Below, in pieces: positions 8,219-15,620 of a stretch of DNA of 35,845 nucleotides. Every line of letters starts with the position of its first letter. Positions within the stretch are counted from its first letter, which is position 1. The DNA is from a virus, in IMG/VR virus record IMGVR_UViG_3300047550_001945, positions 1 to 35,845 of that record; one strand, given 5' to 3'. The notes beneath the pieces are model-generated. The model saw only the letters and a program-made list of their open reading frames with translations. It was not told the origin of the DNA and did not search any database. The translations under genes and the position numbers were made by a program.

Positions 8219-8836
8219 TTAACATTCCTGGTTTATACCGTTGAGCATTTTTATTTCTTCTTTGAGATCTTTTATCTCAATTTTAAGGTCTTCAATTATA
8301 TTTTGAAGAGCAGAAATTTGTTTTTCTTGATCAATTTCTCTGAGAGTTTTTTCACGAGAATTAAATTTATTCAACCATTCAACATCTTGGTCGTTCAATA
8401 TCAATGGATTTGTTTTCTGTGATTTTTTATATGGAACTTTTGTTGTATAATGATTATATGGTGTGGAGGGCGCATTTTGGTTGTAAGCTGTAGTTCCTGT
8501 TTTTGCAGCATCGGTCCAATAATTCATAGTTCCCATAACATCAATTATTTTTTTTAGAAAAACGTCTTCCTGAAAAGAATTTCCATTAAACACCACACCC
8601 AAGTCTTCCAACAATTCTTTAGTAACAGTAACCGTTGGAAGATTTATTGCACTGTTGCTCACAGTATCAATAACCTCTGCGCGTATATGGAACAGTTTAC
8701 TAACTAAATCTTGTCTGAGAATTATATGTTGAAATTCATAAGATTCAGAATCTATGTTCTGGAGCTTATTTCCAGGTGAACCCTTCACCCATTCAAAATC
8801 AATATAACCTCTGTCGTAAGCAGTTTTTACTAGCAT
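8219..8836 (-). CDS. Unknown protein with C-terminal coiled coil
   Basis: I chose the ATG at 8836 (205 residues) over a GTG at 8854 that would overlap the polymerase stop by 4 nt, because a TATAAT box lies exactly 6 nt before the ATG, as in the helicase and dUTPase genes, and because the GTG has no Shine-Dalgarno site. A GAGGT 11 nt before the ATG is a possible alternative signal. The N-terminal two thirds are of mixed composition. Residues about 160-200 (EKQISALQNIIEDLKIEIKDLKEEI) form a convincing coiled coil, suggesting an oligomer or partner-binding tail. It is placed between polymerase and uvsX. No family recognised. Confidence 0.75.
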   Translation of the reverse strand: MLVKTAYDRGYIDFEWVKGSPGNKLQNIDSESYEFQHIILRQDLVSKLFHIRAEVIDTVSNSAINLPTVTVTKELLEDLGVVFNGNSFQEDVFLKKIIDVMGTMNYWTDAAKTGTTAYNQNAPSTPYNHYTTKVPYKKSQKTNPLILNDQDVEWLNKFNSREKTLREIDQEKQISALQNIIEDLKIEIKDLKEEIKMLNGINQEC

Positions 8837-8842
8837 GTGTTT

Positions 8843-8870
8843 ATTATACCTCACACAAAAAAGGATTCAA
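8843..8870 (-). promoter_or_regulatory. Promoter predicted to give a leaderless mRNA for the 205-residue gene
   Basis: On the minus strand: TTGAAT (8865-8870), 16-nt spacer, TATAAT (8843-8848), 6 nt, ATG (8836). It spans the polymerase stop codon. The -35 has 4 of 6 consensus bases and the -10 is perfect. It sets the start of the downstream gene. Confidence 0.7.
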
Positions 8871-11352
8871 GAGTTAATTTATCAGTTATAGACCAACCGA
8901 TTGCCTGCAATACATTATCTAGAGGTTCATCAAATGTTTTCTCAAATTGTTTTTTCCTGTCTATGTATTTTTCAAGATTAAAACTTTCAGGTGGCTTACC
9001 AATAAAACCAATAACAGCATCTTTTCCACCCATTCCGTATGGATTTGGAACTTTTAAAAAGACAAATTTCATTTTGTCATTTTCTTTAATTGGTGGGATG
9101 TCTTTAGACAGATTTAGTTTTTCGATATGGGCATTATGCAACAGTGCAGCCTTTGTTGCAATCGGAGTTCCTGTTTTATAAATTTTAGCATTATCCTTGT
9201 ACTTAGCAATACCCTTGACACCCCGGGGAGATGCGATATCTTCTATAGGCAATTTCATAAATTCATCATAGAATTCATTCACATATTCTCGCAACTCCTC
9301 CGGGGTTTTGGTCAGGATAATCTTGATACAATCTTTTAGCTTGTTTCTCACAACAGTAGGTGTACTGCTTCTTGCCGTCTCAAGACCCATGATCTTGAGT
9401 TTGGGATCAGCAAACCGAACACCTTCAAGGTCTTGAACTAACAGTGCATATCTTTTCTTTGCAACAAAGATTCCAGCAGAAGCAATGGCCTCGCGCTTAA
9501 ACACGATCTTATTTTCTTTGCAATTCAACCCAGCAGAAAGCAGATCCATCTCTTTCTTGAATTCTGGTTGTATTTTTGTTTCGCATACCTGACCAATAAA
9601 TGCCGTGACATCATCGATCTTTGTTTTACTGGATATCTTTTGAACAATAGCATCTAGATTCAAGTAAACCGAGTCAGTATCAACAGCAATGACATAATCT
9701 TTAGTGTCCTTTGTAAGACTTTGAATATAGTCATTCATTGCCTTTTCTGCTTTGCGAATGATTACTTGTCCTGTGACCGTGACTGCAGTGGCCAACTCAG
9801 GAGATGAATAAACAAAAGCGGGATTGCCAAGACAACCGTAAAGACTGTTGGCAAGAATCTTTTTAACAGATTGTTTAATCTTGAGGGCCGCAATTCTGGG
9901 TAGCAACTCTTTGTTCTTTGTGCTTTCATATTCCTTTTCCAATTCAATCATCCGTGACTTTGCTTCTTTTCTTTGATTGAAAGTACGCTCAATCAAGATT
10001 GGAATGAAGCCTTGAAAACTTTGAGTAAACATAGAACCATTACATGCAAGGCAGGAATTTATAGATGCTGCCTCTTTAACCATATCGGGTATATCATTCC
10101 TTTTGCTTGAAATAAAATCATCAGCATTCAATGACGCATCTTTTTTGGTGCAAGTATCTGGGGAGATGTTCCATTGCATGATAATAGATGGATACAGACT
10201 GGTTGCATCGAAGCTTACTACATTCTTGTAGAAACCAGGTGTAACATCTTTTACATAAGCACCGACAAACTGTTCATCTTTTGCATAACTGTGTTTTAGT
10301 GGTGGAACTACTTGCTTTTGTGCAAGATAATCACAGCAGATGGTTTCCCAAATGCGGGTAGCAAAAAATACCGTATCATAAGTTATCTTTGCTTCATAGG
10401 CAATAGATACGGCCAAATCAATTAGTTTTAGTTTACCGTCAAGTCGCTCAACCAGCACAGCGTCTTGGACGTTATATTCTGCAAACTTTTGAAAGTTCTT
10501 CTTGTAAAACTCACGGAGTGAGCCATACTCGCTATAATCCAATTTTTGAGCATCTAGTTCCACCTTTGCTATGTTCTGCAGAGCATAGCTTTCCTGACTA
10601 GTACCCGAAAACTTTTTGTACAAATCCATGTAATCTAAAATAGTGTATCCGGGAAACTCATAAATTTTATGGTTTCTTCCACCAATATCTGTTTCCCGAC
10701 ACTTCATCAAATTAAAAGGCAACCAACTTTGTATTTCCTTCTCATCAAAGTAAAGCAAAGCCCTGCCAATTATATAGGGAATATCGAATAGCTTTACATT
10801 CCATCCAGTTATGATGTCTACATCTTCTTTTGCAAGTATCTCAAAGGTTTTCTTTAGAAGTTCCTTTTCGTTTCCAACCATATAAACTTTGCAGTCTGGC
10901 AAAGTAATTGGAGTAAATGTAATAACATGAGTAACACCAGAAATTCTGATGCTCATCAAGTTTACTCTTTCATTTGGTCGTTCAAGGTCCGGGAAACCGT
11001 CCTCGGACTCACACTCCAAGTCCAAATAAGCTATCTTGATTTTGGAAAGATCGTATTCCACCTCAGTCGGATAAGTCTCCATGAGGTATTGAGTAATGAA
11101 ATCAGTGTTGCCATAAATTGGGCAATCCTCTAGTTCTCTATACTGATCCAGGAATTCTCTGCAGTCATACAGAGTATCAAAAGTCATTTTTTTGACTTTA
11201 AACCCCTTGAGGGTTTTATACTTGCTATCTTTGTCTGTGCGGATAAAGAGAGAAGGTTTAAACGAAACTGACTCCGTAAACCTCTCTCCATTTTTGTATC
11301 CACGAACAAGTACTTTATTGCCCTTTAGGGCACATGCCGTATAGAATTTCAT
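8851..11352 (-). CDS. Family B DNA polymerase, T4 gp43-like, with 3'-5' exonuclease
   Basis: This is the replicative polymerase. Proofreading motifs: ExoI DLECES (Asp111, Glu113), ExoII NVKLFD (Asn185, Asp190), ExoIII YNVQD (Tyr293, Asp297). Polymerase motifs: A DATSLYPSI (382-390), B KKILANSLYG (497-506), C VDTDS (Asp558, Asp560). The thumb-region KYKDNAKIY and KTGTPIATKAALLHN follow. All catalytic acids are present, and 833 residues is slightly shorter than T4 gp43 (898). The C-terminus ends LTLESFFV, which resembles the hydrophobic sliding-clamp binding tail of gp43 (inference). The ATG overlaps the stop of the preceding gene by 4 nt (ATGA), so translation is coupled. Confidence 0.96.
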   Translation of the reverse strand: MKFYTACALKGNKVLVRGYKNGERFTESVSFKPSLFIRTDKDSKYKTLKGFKVKKMTFDTLYDCREFLDQYRELEDCPIYGNTDFITQYLMETYPTEVEYDLSKIKIAYLDLECESEDGFPDLERPNERVNLMSIRISGVTHVITFTPITLPDCKVYMVGNEKELLKKTFEILAKEDVDIITGWNVKLFDIPYIIGRALLYFDEKEIQSWLPFNLMKCRETDIGGRNHKIYEFPGYTILDYMDLYKKFSGTSQESYALQNIAKVELDAQKLDYSEYGSLREFYKKNFQKFAEYNVQDAVLVERLDGKLKLIDLAVSIAYEAKITYDTVFFATRIWETICCDYLAQKQVVPPLKHSYAKDEQFVGAYVKDVTPGFYKNVVSFDATSLYPSIIMQWNISPDTCTKKDASLNADDFISSKRNDIPDMVKEAASINSCLACNGSMFTQSFQGFIPILIERTFNQRKEAKSRMIELEKEYESTKNKELLPRIAALKIKQSVKKILANSLYGCLGNPAFVYSSPELATAVTVTGQVIIRKAEKAMNDYIQSLTKDTKDYVIAVDTDSVYLNLDAIVQKISSKTKIDDVTAFIGQVCETKIQPEFKKEMDLLSAGLNCKENKIVFKREAIASAGIFVAKKRYALLVQDLEGVRFADPKLKIMGLETARSSTPTVVRNKLKDCIKIILTKTPEELREYVNEFYDEFMKLPIEDIASPRGVKGIAKYKDNAKIYKTGTPIATKAALLHNAHIEKLNLSKDIPPIKENDKMKFVFLKVPNPYGMGGKDAVIGFIGKPPESFNLEKYIDRKKQFEKTFDEPLDNVLQAIGWSITDKLTLESFFV

Positions 11353-11675
11353 CCAATATTCTTTTGCTCTTTGTCCTTCAGCAATCCAGCAAGCAGAACG
11401 CTATAGTTAATCATATCTATGATAGCATCATAGACGCTTTCATTAGTAATAGACAGATCGCCTTTATTGAGGAAAGTAGAAATTCTAGACATTTTATCTG
11501 TCATTCGAATTAATACCCCAAGTTCAGCCGTGGCAAAGCCAAGATATTCAGCCCTGCGAAAGTTCATAAAAGGATCTGCCCCAGAAGCATAGTCGTTATT
11601 CTTCTTTTTCATAAGTTCTAAGGCTTCTTTGCAGATATCGTCGTGTAATTTAAATAGTTCTTCTCGTGTAGTCAT
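11349..11675 (-). CDS. Nmad1/DUF1599 family protein (putative nucleotide-related role)
   Basis: This 108-residue protein carries the recognisable DUF1599 (nucleotide modification associated domain 1) pattern: KKKNNDYASGADPFMNFRR (residues 22-40), then GVLIRMTDKMSRISTF, NESVYDAIIDMINYSVLL. The family is common in phages, its biochemistry is not established, and its all-helical form resembles MazG-like nucleotide hydrolases. I use the ATG at 11675, not a TTG at 11711, because a TTGACG-N16-TATATT promoter ends 8 nt before this ATG and its -35 would lie at the TTG itself. No Shine-Dalgarno site is visible. It is the first gene of the replication unit and overlaps the polymerase by 4 nt. Confidence 0.85.
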   Translation of the reverse strand: MTTREELFKLHDDICKEALELMKKKNNDYASGADPFMNFRRAEYLGFATAELGVLIRMTDKMSRISTFLNKGDLSITNESVYDAIIDMINYSVLLAGLLKDKEQKNIG

Positions 11676-11683
11676 GGTAGACC

Positions 11684-11711
11684 AATATACACCATTTATA
11701 GGACCCGTCAA
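11684..11711 (-). promoter_or_regulatory. Promoter of the nmad1-polymerase unit, almost leaderless
   Basis: On the minus strand: TTGACG (11706-11711), 16-nt spacer, TATATT (11684-11689), 8 nt, ATG (11675). The -35 matches 5 of 6 bases and the -10 matches 5 of 6. A start 7 nt below the -10 would leave about a 2-nt leader. It faces away from the plus-strand block. Confidence 0.7.
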
Positions 11712-11726
11712 GTCTAAATATTAGAC
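11712..11726. promoter_or_regulatory. Perfect inverted repeat GTCTAA-ATA-TTAGAC, candidate operator
   Basis: A 6-bp perfect inverted repeat with a 3-nt centre lies in the 69-nt divergent gap, immediately upstream of the -35 of the nmad1-polymerase promoter and 18 nt before the start of the plus-strand gene. The position between two divergent units suits a regulator site. It could also be chance or a small hairpin. Confidence 0.4.
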
Positions 11727-11744
11727 ACGGAGAATTTTTAAAAT

Positions 11745-12350
11745 ATGTTGGCAGTCATCCCAGATTTTTCTAAACTAATTGAGGTAATTTCCATAGCAGT
11801 TTTTGGAATTCTGGGAGTTGGGTGGGGATTGGTAAAATTTATTCAATCTAGATCCAAATCTGATAATTTTATTGCAATACATACAGAAATCCATGAATTA
11901 TTAACAGAACTCAGAGTTAATAGTAAGGCAATGCGTGTTAGTGTCTTGCAATTTCATAATGGTGAATATTTTATGGATGGAATTTCCATGAGAAAGTTTT
12001 CAATAACACATGAATCTTCTCATAAAGGCTACATTTCACAATCATTAAAATTTAAAAATGTTTTATGTTCTCTTTTTATTCCTTTATTGAATAAAATATT
12101 AGAAAATAAAGGAATTGTTCACCACGTCGATGCTATGTCGTCGTCCTATGCTAAACATTTCTTTGAAGATGAAAATATTTCTCACTATGCCTGTCTTCCA
12201 ATAAGAAATAAAAATATAAACATTGGATTTATTTTATTACAATGGCATTTTGATTTCCCACCGGATATGGAGAATCAACAGTCCATGGTTGATTACTTTG
12301 AAAGCATCCGTGATTCGGTAGAAATACAACTTTCATATCAAAAGAACTGA
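11745..12350 (+). CDS. Membrane-anchored GAF-like protein of unknown function, first gene of lysis-type block
   Basis: The 201-residue protein has one N-terminal membrane segment (about 11-33, LIEVISIAVFGILGVGWGLVK) followed by positive residues, so the rest is probably cytoplasmic. The soluble part begins RVSVLQFHNGEYF (64-76) and later has ACLPIRNKNINIGFILLQW, a pattern I know from conserved phage hypothetical proteins with a GAF-like fold. GGAG lies about 12 nt before the ATG. The holin gene starts 7 nt after its stop. It may sense a state of the cell and affect lysis timing, but no direct evidence shows this. Confidence 0.7.
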   Translation: MLAVIPDFSKLIEVISIAVFGILGVGWGLVKFIQSRSKSDNFIAIHTEIHELLTELRVNSKAMRVSVLQFHNGEYFMDGISMRKFSITHESSHKGYISQSLKFKNVLCSLFIPLLNKILENKGIVHHVDAMSSSYAKHFFEDENISHYACLPIRNKNINIGFILLQWHFDFPPDMENQQSMVDYFESIRDSVEIQLSYQKN

Positions 12351-12357
12351 GGTAAAC

Positions 12358-12792
12358 ATGAGCATAGAACTTTTATCTTTGATTGGTGGTGGATTTACTG
12401 GATTTCTTTTTAAATATTGGGCTCAAAGAGCACAAGACCAAAAAGAAATATTTGAACGCCTAATTAAAGCAAACCAACAAACAACAGATAATCAAGATAA
12501 AGCAGCCCAAAGAGTTCCACTTGATGTTGGCAAAAATGTAAGAAGACTAATTGTTCTTACTTGCTTGTTTGCAGTAGTTGCTGCTCCCTTTGTACTTCCG
12601 TTTTTTGGAATTCCGACATTTGCCGAGTTTGATCAAAAACAACCTGAAAGTATTTTTGGAATGATTCCAGAAACAACTAGAAGATATTTTGTAGAAATTC
12701 CAGGTTATTTCTTGGCACAAGAAAATAGACAAGTTTTGTTGGCTGTTGTTGGATTTTATTTTGGTACATCTGTATCTGGAGATAAATCATGA
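12358..12792 (+). CDS. Holin, three-transmembrane type (GTA_holin_3TM-like)
   Basis: Holins form pores in the inner membrane at the end of infection. The 144-residue protein shows the GTA-type layout: an amphipathic first membrane segment with GGGFTGFLFKYWAQ (10-23), a charged Gln-rich stretch, a second segment LIVLTCLFAVVAAPFVLPFF (64-83), and a C-terminal segment with the family-like VVGFYFGTS (130-138). GAGGT lies 5 nt before the ATG. It overlaps the next gene by 4 nt (ATGA). No endolysin gene is seen in this window, so lysis must also use a gene elsewhere. Confidence 0.8.
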   Translation: MSIELLSLIGGGFTGFLFKYWAQRAQDQKEIFERLIKANQQTTDNQDKAAQRVPLDVGKNVRRLIVLTCLFAVVAAPFVLPFFGIPTFAEFDQKQPESIFGMIPETTRRYFVEIPGYFLAQENRQVLLAVVGFYFGTSVSGDKS

Positions 12793-13031
12793 AATACTTA
12801 ATTACTTTGTTTTTATTTTTATCTTCTTGCACAAGTCCAGAATTTGTCTATATGAAAGATAAAACTGGAAATCCAATACATACAACAACACCAAATCCAT
12901 TTTTTAGCTCACCAAACCAAGCTTCTGAGTGGAGTTTTTGGTATGTAATAATACTAGCAATCGTAGCTTGGGCTGTTTGGAAAGAGTTTAAATCTGTAAA
13001 ATGGCCAAAATCTAAAAAAGAAGATAAATAA
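12789..13031 (+). CDS. Small lipoprotein with C-terminal membrane segment, candidate u-spanin
   Basis: The 80-residue protein has a signal peptide with lipobox LSSC (Cys14 would be lipidated), a Pro/Ser/Thr-rich stretch of about 34 residues, a membrane segment FWYVIILAIVAWAVW (50-64) and a basic cytoplasmic tail (KEFKSVKWPKSKKEDK). Outer-membrane lipid anchor plus inner-membrane span is the layout of a unimolecular spanin such as T1 gp11, which fuses the two membranes. It is directly after a holin gene with a 4-nt overlap and has GGAG 7 nt upstream. The periplasmic part is short for a spanin, so a simple membrane lipoprotein is the alternative. Confidence 0.6.
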   Translation: MKYLITLFLFLSSCTSPEFVYMKDKTGNPIHTTTPNPFFSSPNQASEWSFWYVIILAIVAWAVWKEFKSVKWPKSKKEDK

Positions 13032-13035
13032 AAAC

Positions 13036-13503
13036 ATGGAAAAGTTACAGCTTTCATTATCTTTATCATCCAAAGTTTCTGGATTACCAGATGAATTACC
13101 AACAAGCATAAATCCAACTTCTGGTTGGGGCAATCTTGAATCTGGACTAGTTGATACTAGTTTTACATATTGGGCATCTTCTACAGGCGCACAAACAGCA
13201 GCATCTAATGGTCAAGATGTAATTATAACTTGTTCTTCACCTATTTCTGTAACTATAACAGTATCTTCAACGTCTGGAACACCTCTATCGGGTTTAAAAT
13301 ATATAAAAACAACTGGAGGAGTTGCAAGTAATATTATAAACTATACTGGTGCAATTAGTATTTCTAGCGGAGATAGTTTAAAAATTGCAGCAACAACGCC
13401 TTCATTTGGACCAACTGATGGAACTGGAAATATTGTGGTTACAGATACAACAAGTAGCCAAATATTAGATTTAATTCCATATAGTTTTGTAATTGAAATT
13501 TAA
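13036..13503 (+). CDS. Unknown beta-rich protein, last gene of the plus-strand block
   Basis: The 155-residue protein is rich in Ser, Thr, Gly and Ile with alternating beta-like stretches (ITCSSPISVTITVSSTSGTPL, ISISSGDSLKIAATT) and no signal peptide or membrane segment, resembling a small virion, Ig-like or fibre-associated domain. It starts 4 nt after the previous stop. There is no good Shine-Dalgarno site; GATAAATAAAAAC precedes the ATG. Its TAA stop directly abuts the stop of the convergent dUTPase gene. I cannot name a function. Confidence 0.7.
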   Translation: MEKLQLSLSLSSKVSGLPDELPTSINPTSGWGNLESGLVDTSFTYWASSTGAQTAASNGQDVIITCSSPISVTITVSSTSGTPLSGLKYIKTTGGVASNIINYTGAISISSGDSLKIAATTPSFGPTDGTGNIVVTDTTSSQILDLIPYSFVIEI

Positions 13504-14022
13504 TTACTTTCCAGTGCTTCCAAATCCACCAATTCTATCTGATTTTTGATTGGGCTGTTTAAAAATTTCTTGGAAGTAGCACTGTTCGTACTCAACCACT
13601 TCAGCCTGAGCCACCCTGTCCCTGTCGTAAATTTTGATGGCATCGGTGGTATTGGTGTTAAGGATGATAATTTTGGTCTCCAAGGTATAGTCTTCATCGA
13701 CAATACCTTCGCAATTAGCCAGCGTTAAACCGTATTTAAGCGCCATTCCCGACCGAGGGTGCAGACGGAGGGAATACTGCTCGGGCACGTTAAAAGTCAA
13801 TCCAGTACGAATTAAAGCCCTTTCTCCGGGCATTAGAGCAATAAAGTTCTTTTCGTTTGCGGAATCATATTCTGGAAAAACTTCCGTAAAATTTTTGCCT
13901 TGATAAACTTTAATTTTTTCATTGCTTGGGATATATGCGCCCAAGTCAAAGCATGCTGCCATACGAGTTTGAAAATTTGGATCTACGACATCCGGTGAGT
14001 GTTTAAAGTATTGGAGGATCAT
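13504..14022 (-). CDS. dUTP diphosphatase (dUTPase)
   Basis: Trimeric dUTPase hydrolyses dUTP to dUMP, keeping uracil out of DNA and supplying ThyX. All five family motifs are visible: I AACFDLGAY (22-30), II HPRSGMALK (88-96), III ANCEGIVDEDY (102-112), IV DRVAQ (135-139), V RIGGFGSTG (163-171). An insert at about 38-60 makes it 172 residues, slightly longer than usual. The ATG has no convincing Shine-Dalgarno site, while TATAAT lies exactly 6 nt before it and TTGATT 16 nt further up, predicting a leaderless mRNA. Expression is thus separate from the structural genes upstream. Its stop abuts that of the plus-strand gene. Confidence 0.95.
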   Translation of the reverse strand: MILQYFKHSPDVVDPNFQTRMAACFDLGAYIPSNEKIKVYQGKNFTEVFPEYDSANEKNFIALMPGERALIRTGLTFNVPEQYSLRLHPRSGMALKYGLTLANCEGIVDEDYTLETKIIILNTNTTDAIKIYDRDRVAQAEVVEYEQCYFQEIFKQPNQKSDRIGGFGSTGK

Positions 14023-14028
14023 GAGTAC

Positions 14029-14056
14029 ATTATACTACAAAAAATGTTAAAATCAA
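14029..14056 (-). promoter_or_regulatory. Promoter of the dUTPase gene, predicted to give a leaderless mRNA
   Basis: On the minus strand: TTGATT (14051-14056), 16-nt spacer, TATAAT (14029-14034), 6 nt, ATG (14022). The -35 has 4 of 6 consensus bases. It fills the short gap before dUTPase and its -35 overlaps the stop codon of the upstream gene. Confidence 0.7.
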
Positions 14057-14370
14057 ATATCAACTGATCCAATAAATTCTTCAACATTTGCCTTTATCCA
14101 ATCATATCCAACTTTGACTGGATTGTTTGAATTGGTGTTTTTGCCATCGGTTCCACACAACACAGTCCATGTTGCTGGATCTTCAACTATATAAACTTTT
14201 CTTGATGCTGGTTGATAATTTTCTTCTCTTATCTGTTCATTTAGATAACCATCTAGTATCAAAGTTATTTTTACGCTTTCAGAATATGAATAATCGATTT
14301 TAACTGATCTAATTTTCCAGTATTCTGTGGTTACACCCGATGCGGATTGTATTGATTTTTTTAGTGCCAT
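14053..14370 (-). CDS. Unknown small phage protein, probably structural
   Basis: The 105-residue protein starts MALKKSIQSASGVTTEYWKI, followed by alternating strands (VKIDYSYSESVKITLILDGYLN) and a C-terminal YDWIKANVEEFIG. The start resembles small conserved phage proteins encoded among tail genes, but I cannot name the family. A GGAT about 8 nt before the ATG is a weak ribosome site. It is separated from the LRR gene by a hairpin terminator and from dUTPase by a promoter, so it may be its own unit. Confidence 0.75.
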   Translation of the reverse strand: MALKKSIQSASGVTTEYWKIRSVKIDYSYSESVKITLILDGYLNEQIREENYQPASRKVYIVEDPATWTVLCGTDGKNTNSNNPVKVGYDWIKANVEEFIGSVDI

Positions 14371-14422
14371 AATTTATCCAAAATATTTTTTATATAAATA
14401 TATATGACATTTAAAATTATTT

Positions 14423-14458
14423 GAAAAGGGCTCCCTGCAGGAGTCTTTTTCTTTTTTT
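14423..14458. terminator. Hairpin terminator between the LRR gene and the small gene
   Basis: GGCTCC-ctgca-GGAGTC forms a 6-bp GC-rich stem. On the minus strand, flanking A and T runs extend it to 10 of 12 pairs and it is followed by CTTTTC, so it can end the LRR/fibre transcript. On the plus strand it is followed by a long T run and would be the stronger terminator. Confidence 0.6.
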
Positions 14459-14459
14459 A

Positions 14460-15620
14460 TTAACATGTGGGACCAAATAAATATCCTTTAGCAGTTGCCG
14501 TGGTAATATTAGATGCTGCAAATCCAGTAATTCCTTGCGCGTCAATAGTTACTGGGCCGTATCCAGGATCAGAAGTAATATTTCTAAGATCTGTATACAT
14601 TGTATTCAGTGCAGATGTAGATAGACTGCATCCACTAATATTTAAAAAATTTCTAGCACCTATAGTTTTGTTTCCTATAATAAAACTTTCAGGAGTTCCT
14701 TTCACGCTTCCTTGCAGTCTAACTGAAGAAACTTTGTTTGTTATATAATTACCACAATAATTGTGTAGTCCTATTGTCAGTTTGGTCAAATTGGGTAAAG
14801 TGTTTCCAGAAAAAGAAGTCAATGATTGTGGGTTTACTTCTACTGGATTGTTTGTTTGTGTTGCGAGTGCTATTTGCCTTAAAGTTTGAATATTATCAAC
14901 GGTAATACCTGTCAGTAAAGAGTCTTTTATGAATAATTCATATAATTGTGATCCAGAAGGAAAAGAAATTCCAGTAAATCCACAACTTGATGCTCCCAGT
15001 CTTTTTAAGTTTGCACCTATTGTTAGGGATTTTAAAGCAAAATTATGATTACAAAAAAATTGTTCTAGATTAGACAATCCAGAAACATCAATTGATGCAA
15101 AACAATTTCCAGAACATGCTATTGTTGAAATATTTTTGCAGGCATTTATATCCCCCAGACTAGTAAGTTTATTTCTATCACACTTTAAAACTTTTAATTG
15201 TTGGCATGTGGATGTGTCAATTTCTCTTGTACACATATTAAATTGATTTTGATTGGCACCAAAATTAGTTTGTTGTTTTTTTCTTTTATCACATGCAAAA
15301 AATGTTATATTGCCTTTTAAATTTCCAGATGCATCACAAGGTTCTACTATTACTTTTTTTAAATTATTATCAGTTGGTACTTTGTAAGCATTTCCTCTGA
15401 TTGCTGTTCCATCTATTTTTTGAAGACCAAATCCAGTACAGTCTACTACTTGTGTAGACCCATCCCACCAAGTAACTTTAAACAAACTTGTTGATGTTGC
15501 AACACCAACTCCAAAAGGTAAAGTGAGACCAGTAGTATTTGGATTTAAAATATTTGAAGGTAAATCTGTATATAATACTATTCTTTCTTGGGGTTTAACT
15601 CCAACAGTTGGTCTCATCAT
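14460..15620 (-). CDS. Leucine-rich-repeat protein, probable virion adhesin
   Basis: I start at the ATG at 15620 (386 residues): it overlaps the upstream stop by 4 nt (ATGATGA) and has AGGAG about 10 nt upstream, while the TTG at 15647 has no site. After an N-terminal beta-rich part (1-125), five repeats of about 21 residues follow (142-241), e.g. LKVLKCDRNKLTSL, LEQFFCNHNFALKSLTI and LKRLGASSCGFTGISF. The L-x2-L-x-C-x2-N type with cysteines resembles bacterial surface LRRs. The tail NTMYTDLRNITSD...TIDAQG resembles an LRR cap. Its place after a fibre gene suggests receptor binding or attachment to the virion (inference). Confidence 0.8.
   Translation of the reverse strand: MMRPTVGVKPQERIVLYTDLPSNILNPNTTGLTLPFGVGVATSTSLFKVTWWDGSTQVVDCTGFGLQKIDGTAIRGNAYKVPTDNNLKKVIVEPCDASGNLKGNITFFACDKRKKQQTNFGANQNQFNMCTREIDTSTCQQLKVLKCDRNKLTSLGDINACKNISTIACSGNCFASIDVSGLSNLEQFFCNHNFALKSLTIGANLKRLGASSCGFTGISFPSGSQLYELFIKDSLLTGITVDNIQTLRQIALATQTNNPVEVNPQSLTSFSGNTLPNLTKLTIGLHNYCGNYITNKVSSVRLQGSVKGTPESFIIGNKTIGARNFLNISGCSLSTSALNTMYTDLRNITSDPGYGPVTIDAQGITGFAASNITTATAKGYLFGPTC

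Noticed and set aside
8837-8854. GTG start at 8854 overlapping the polymerase stop
   Set aside because: It has no ribosome site, and the promoter at 8843-8870 would start transcription downstream of it.
11676-11711. TTG start at 11711 for the nmad1 gene
   Set aside because: The promoter -35 box covers this codon and the family's conserved part begins after the ATG at 11675.
14393-14400. Plus-strand TATAAATA, identical to the T4 late promoter box
   Set aside because: It points toward a terminator and minus-strand genes, in a very AT-rich gap, so chance is likely.
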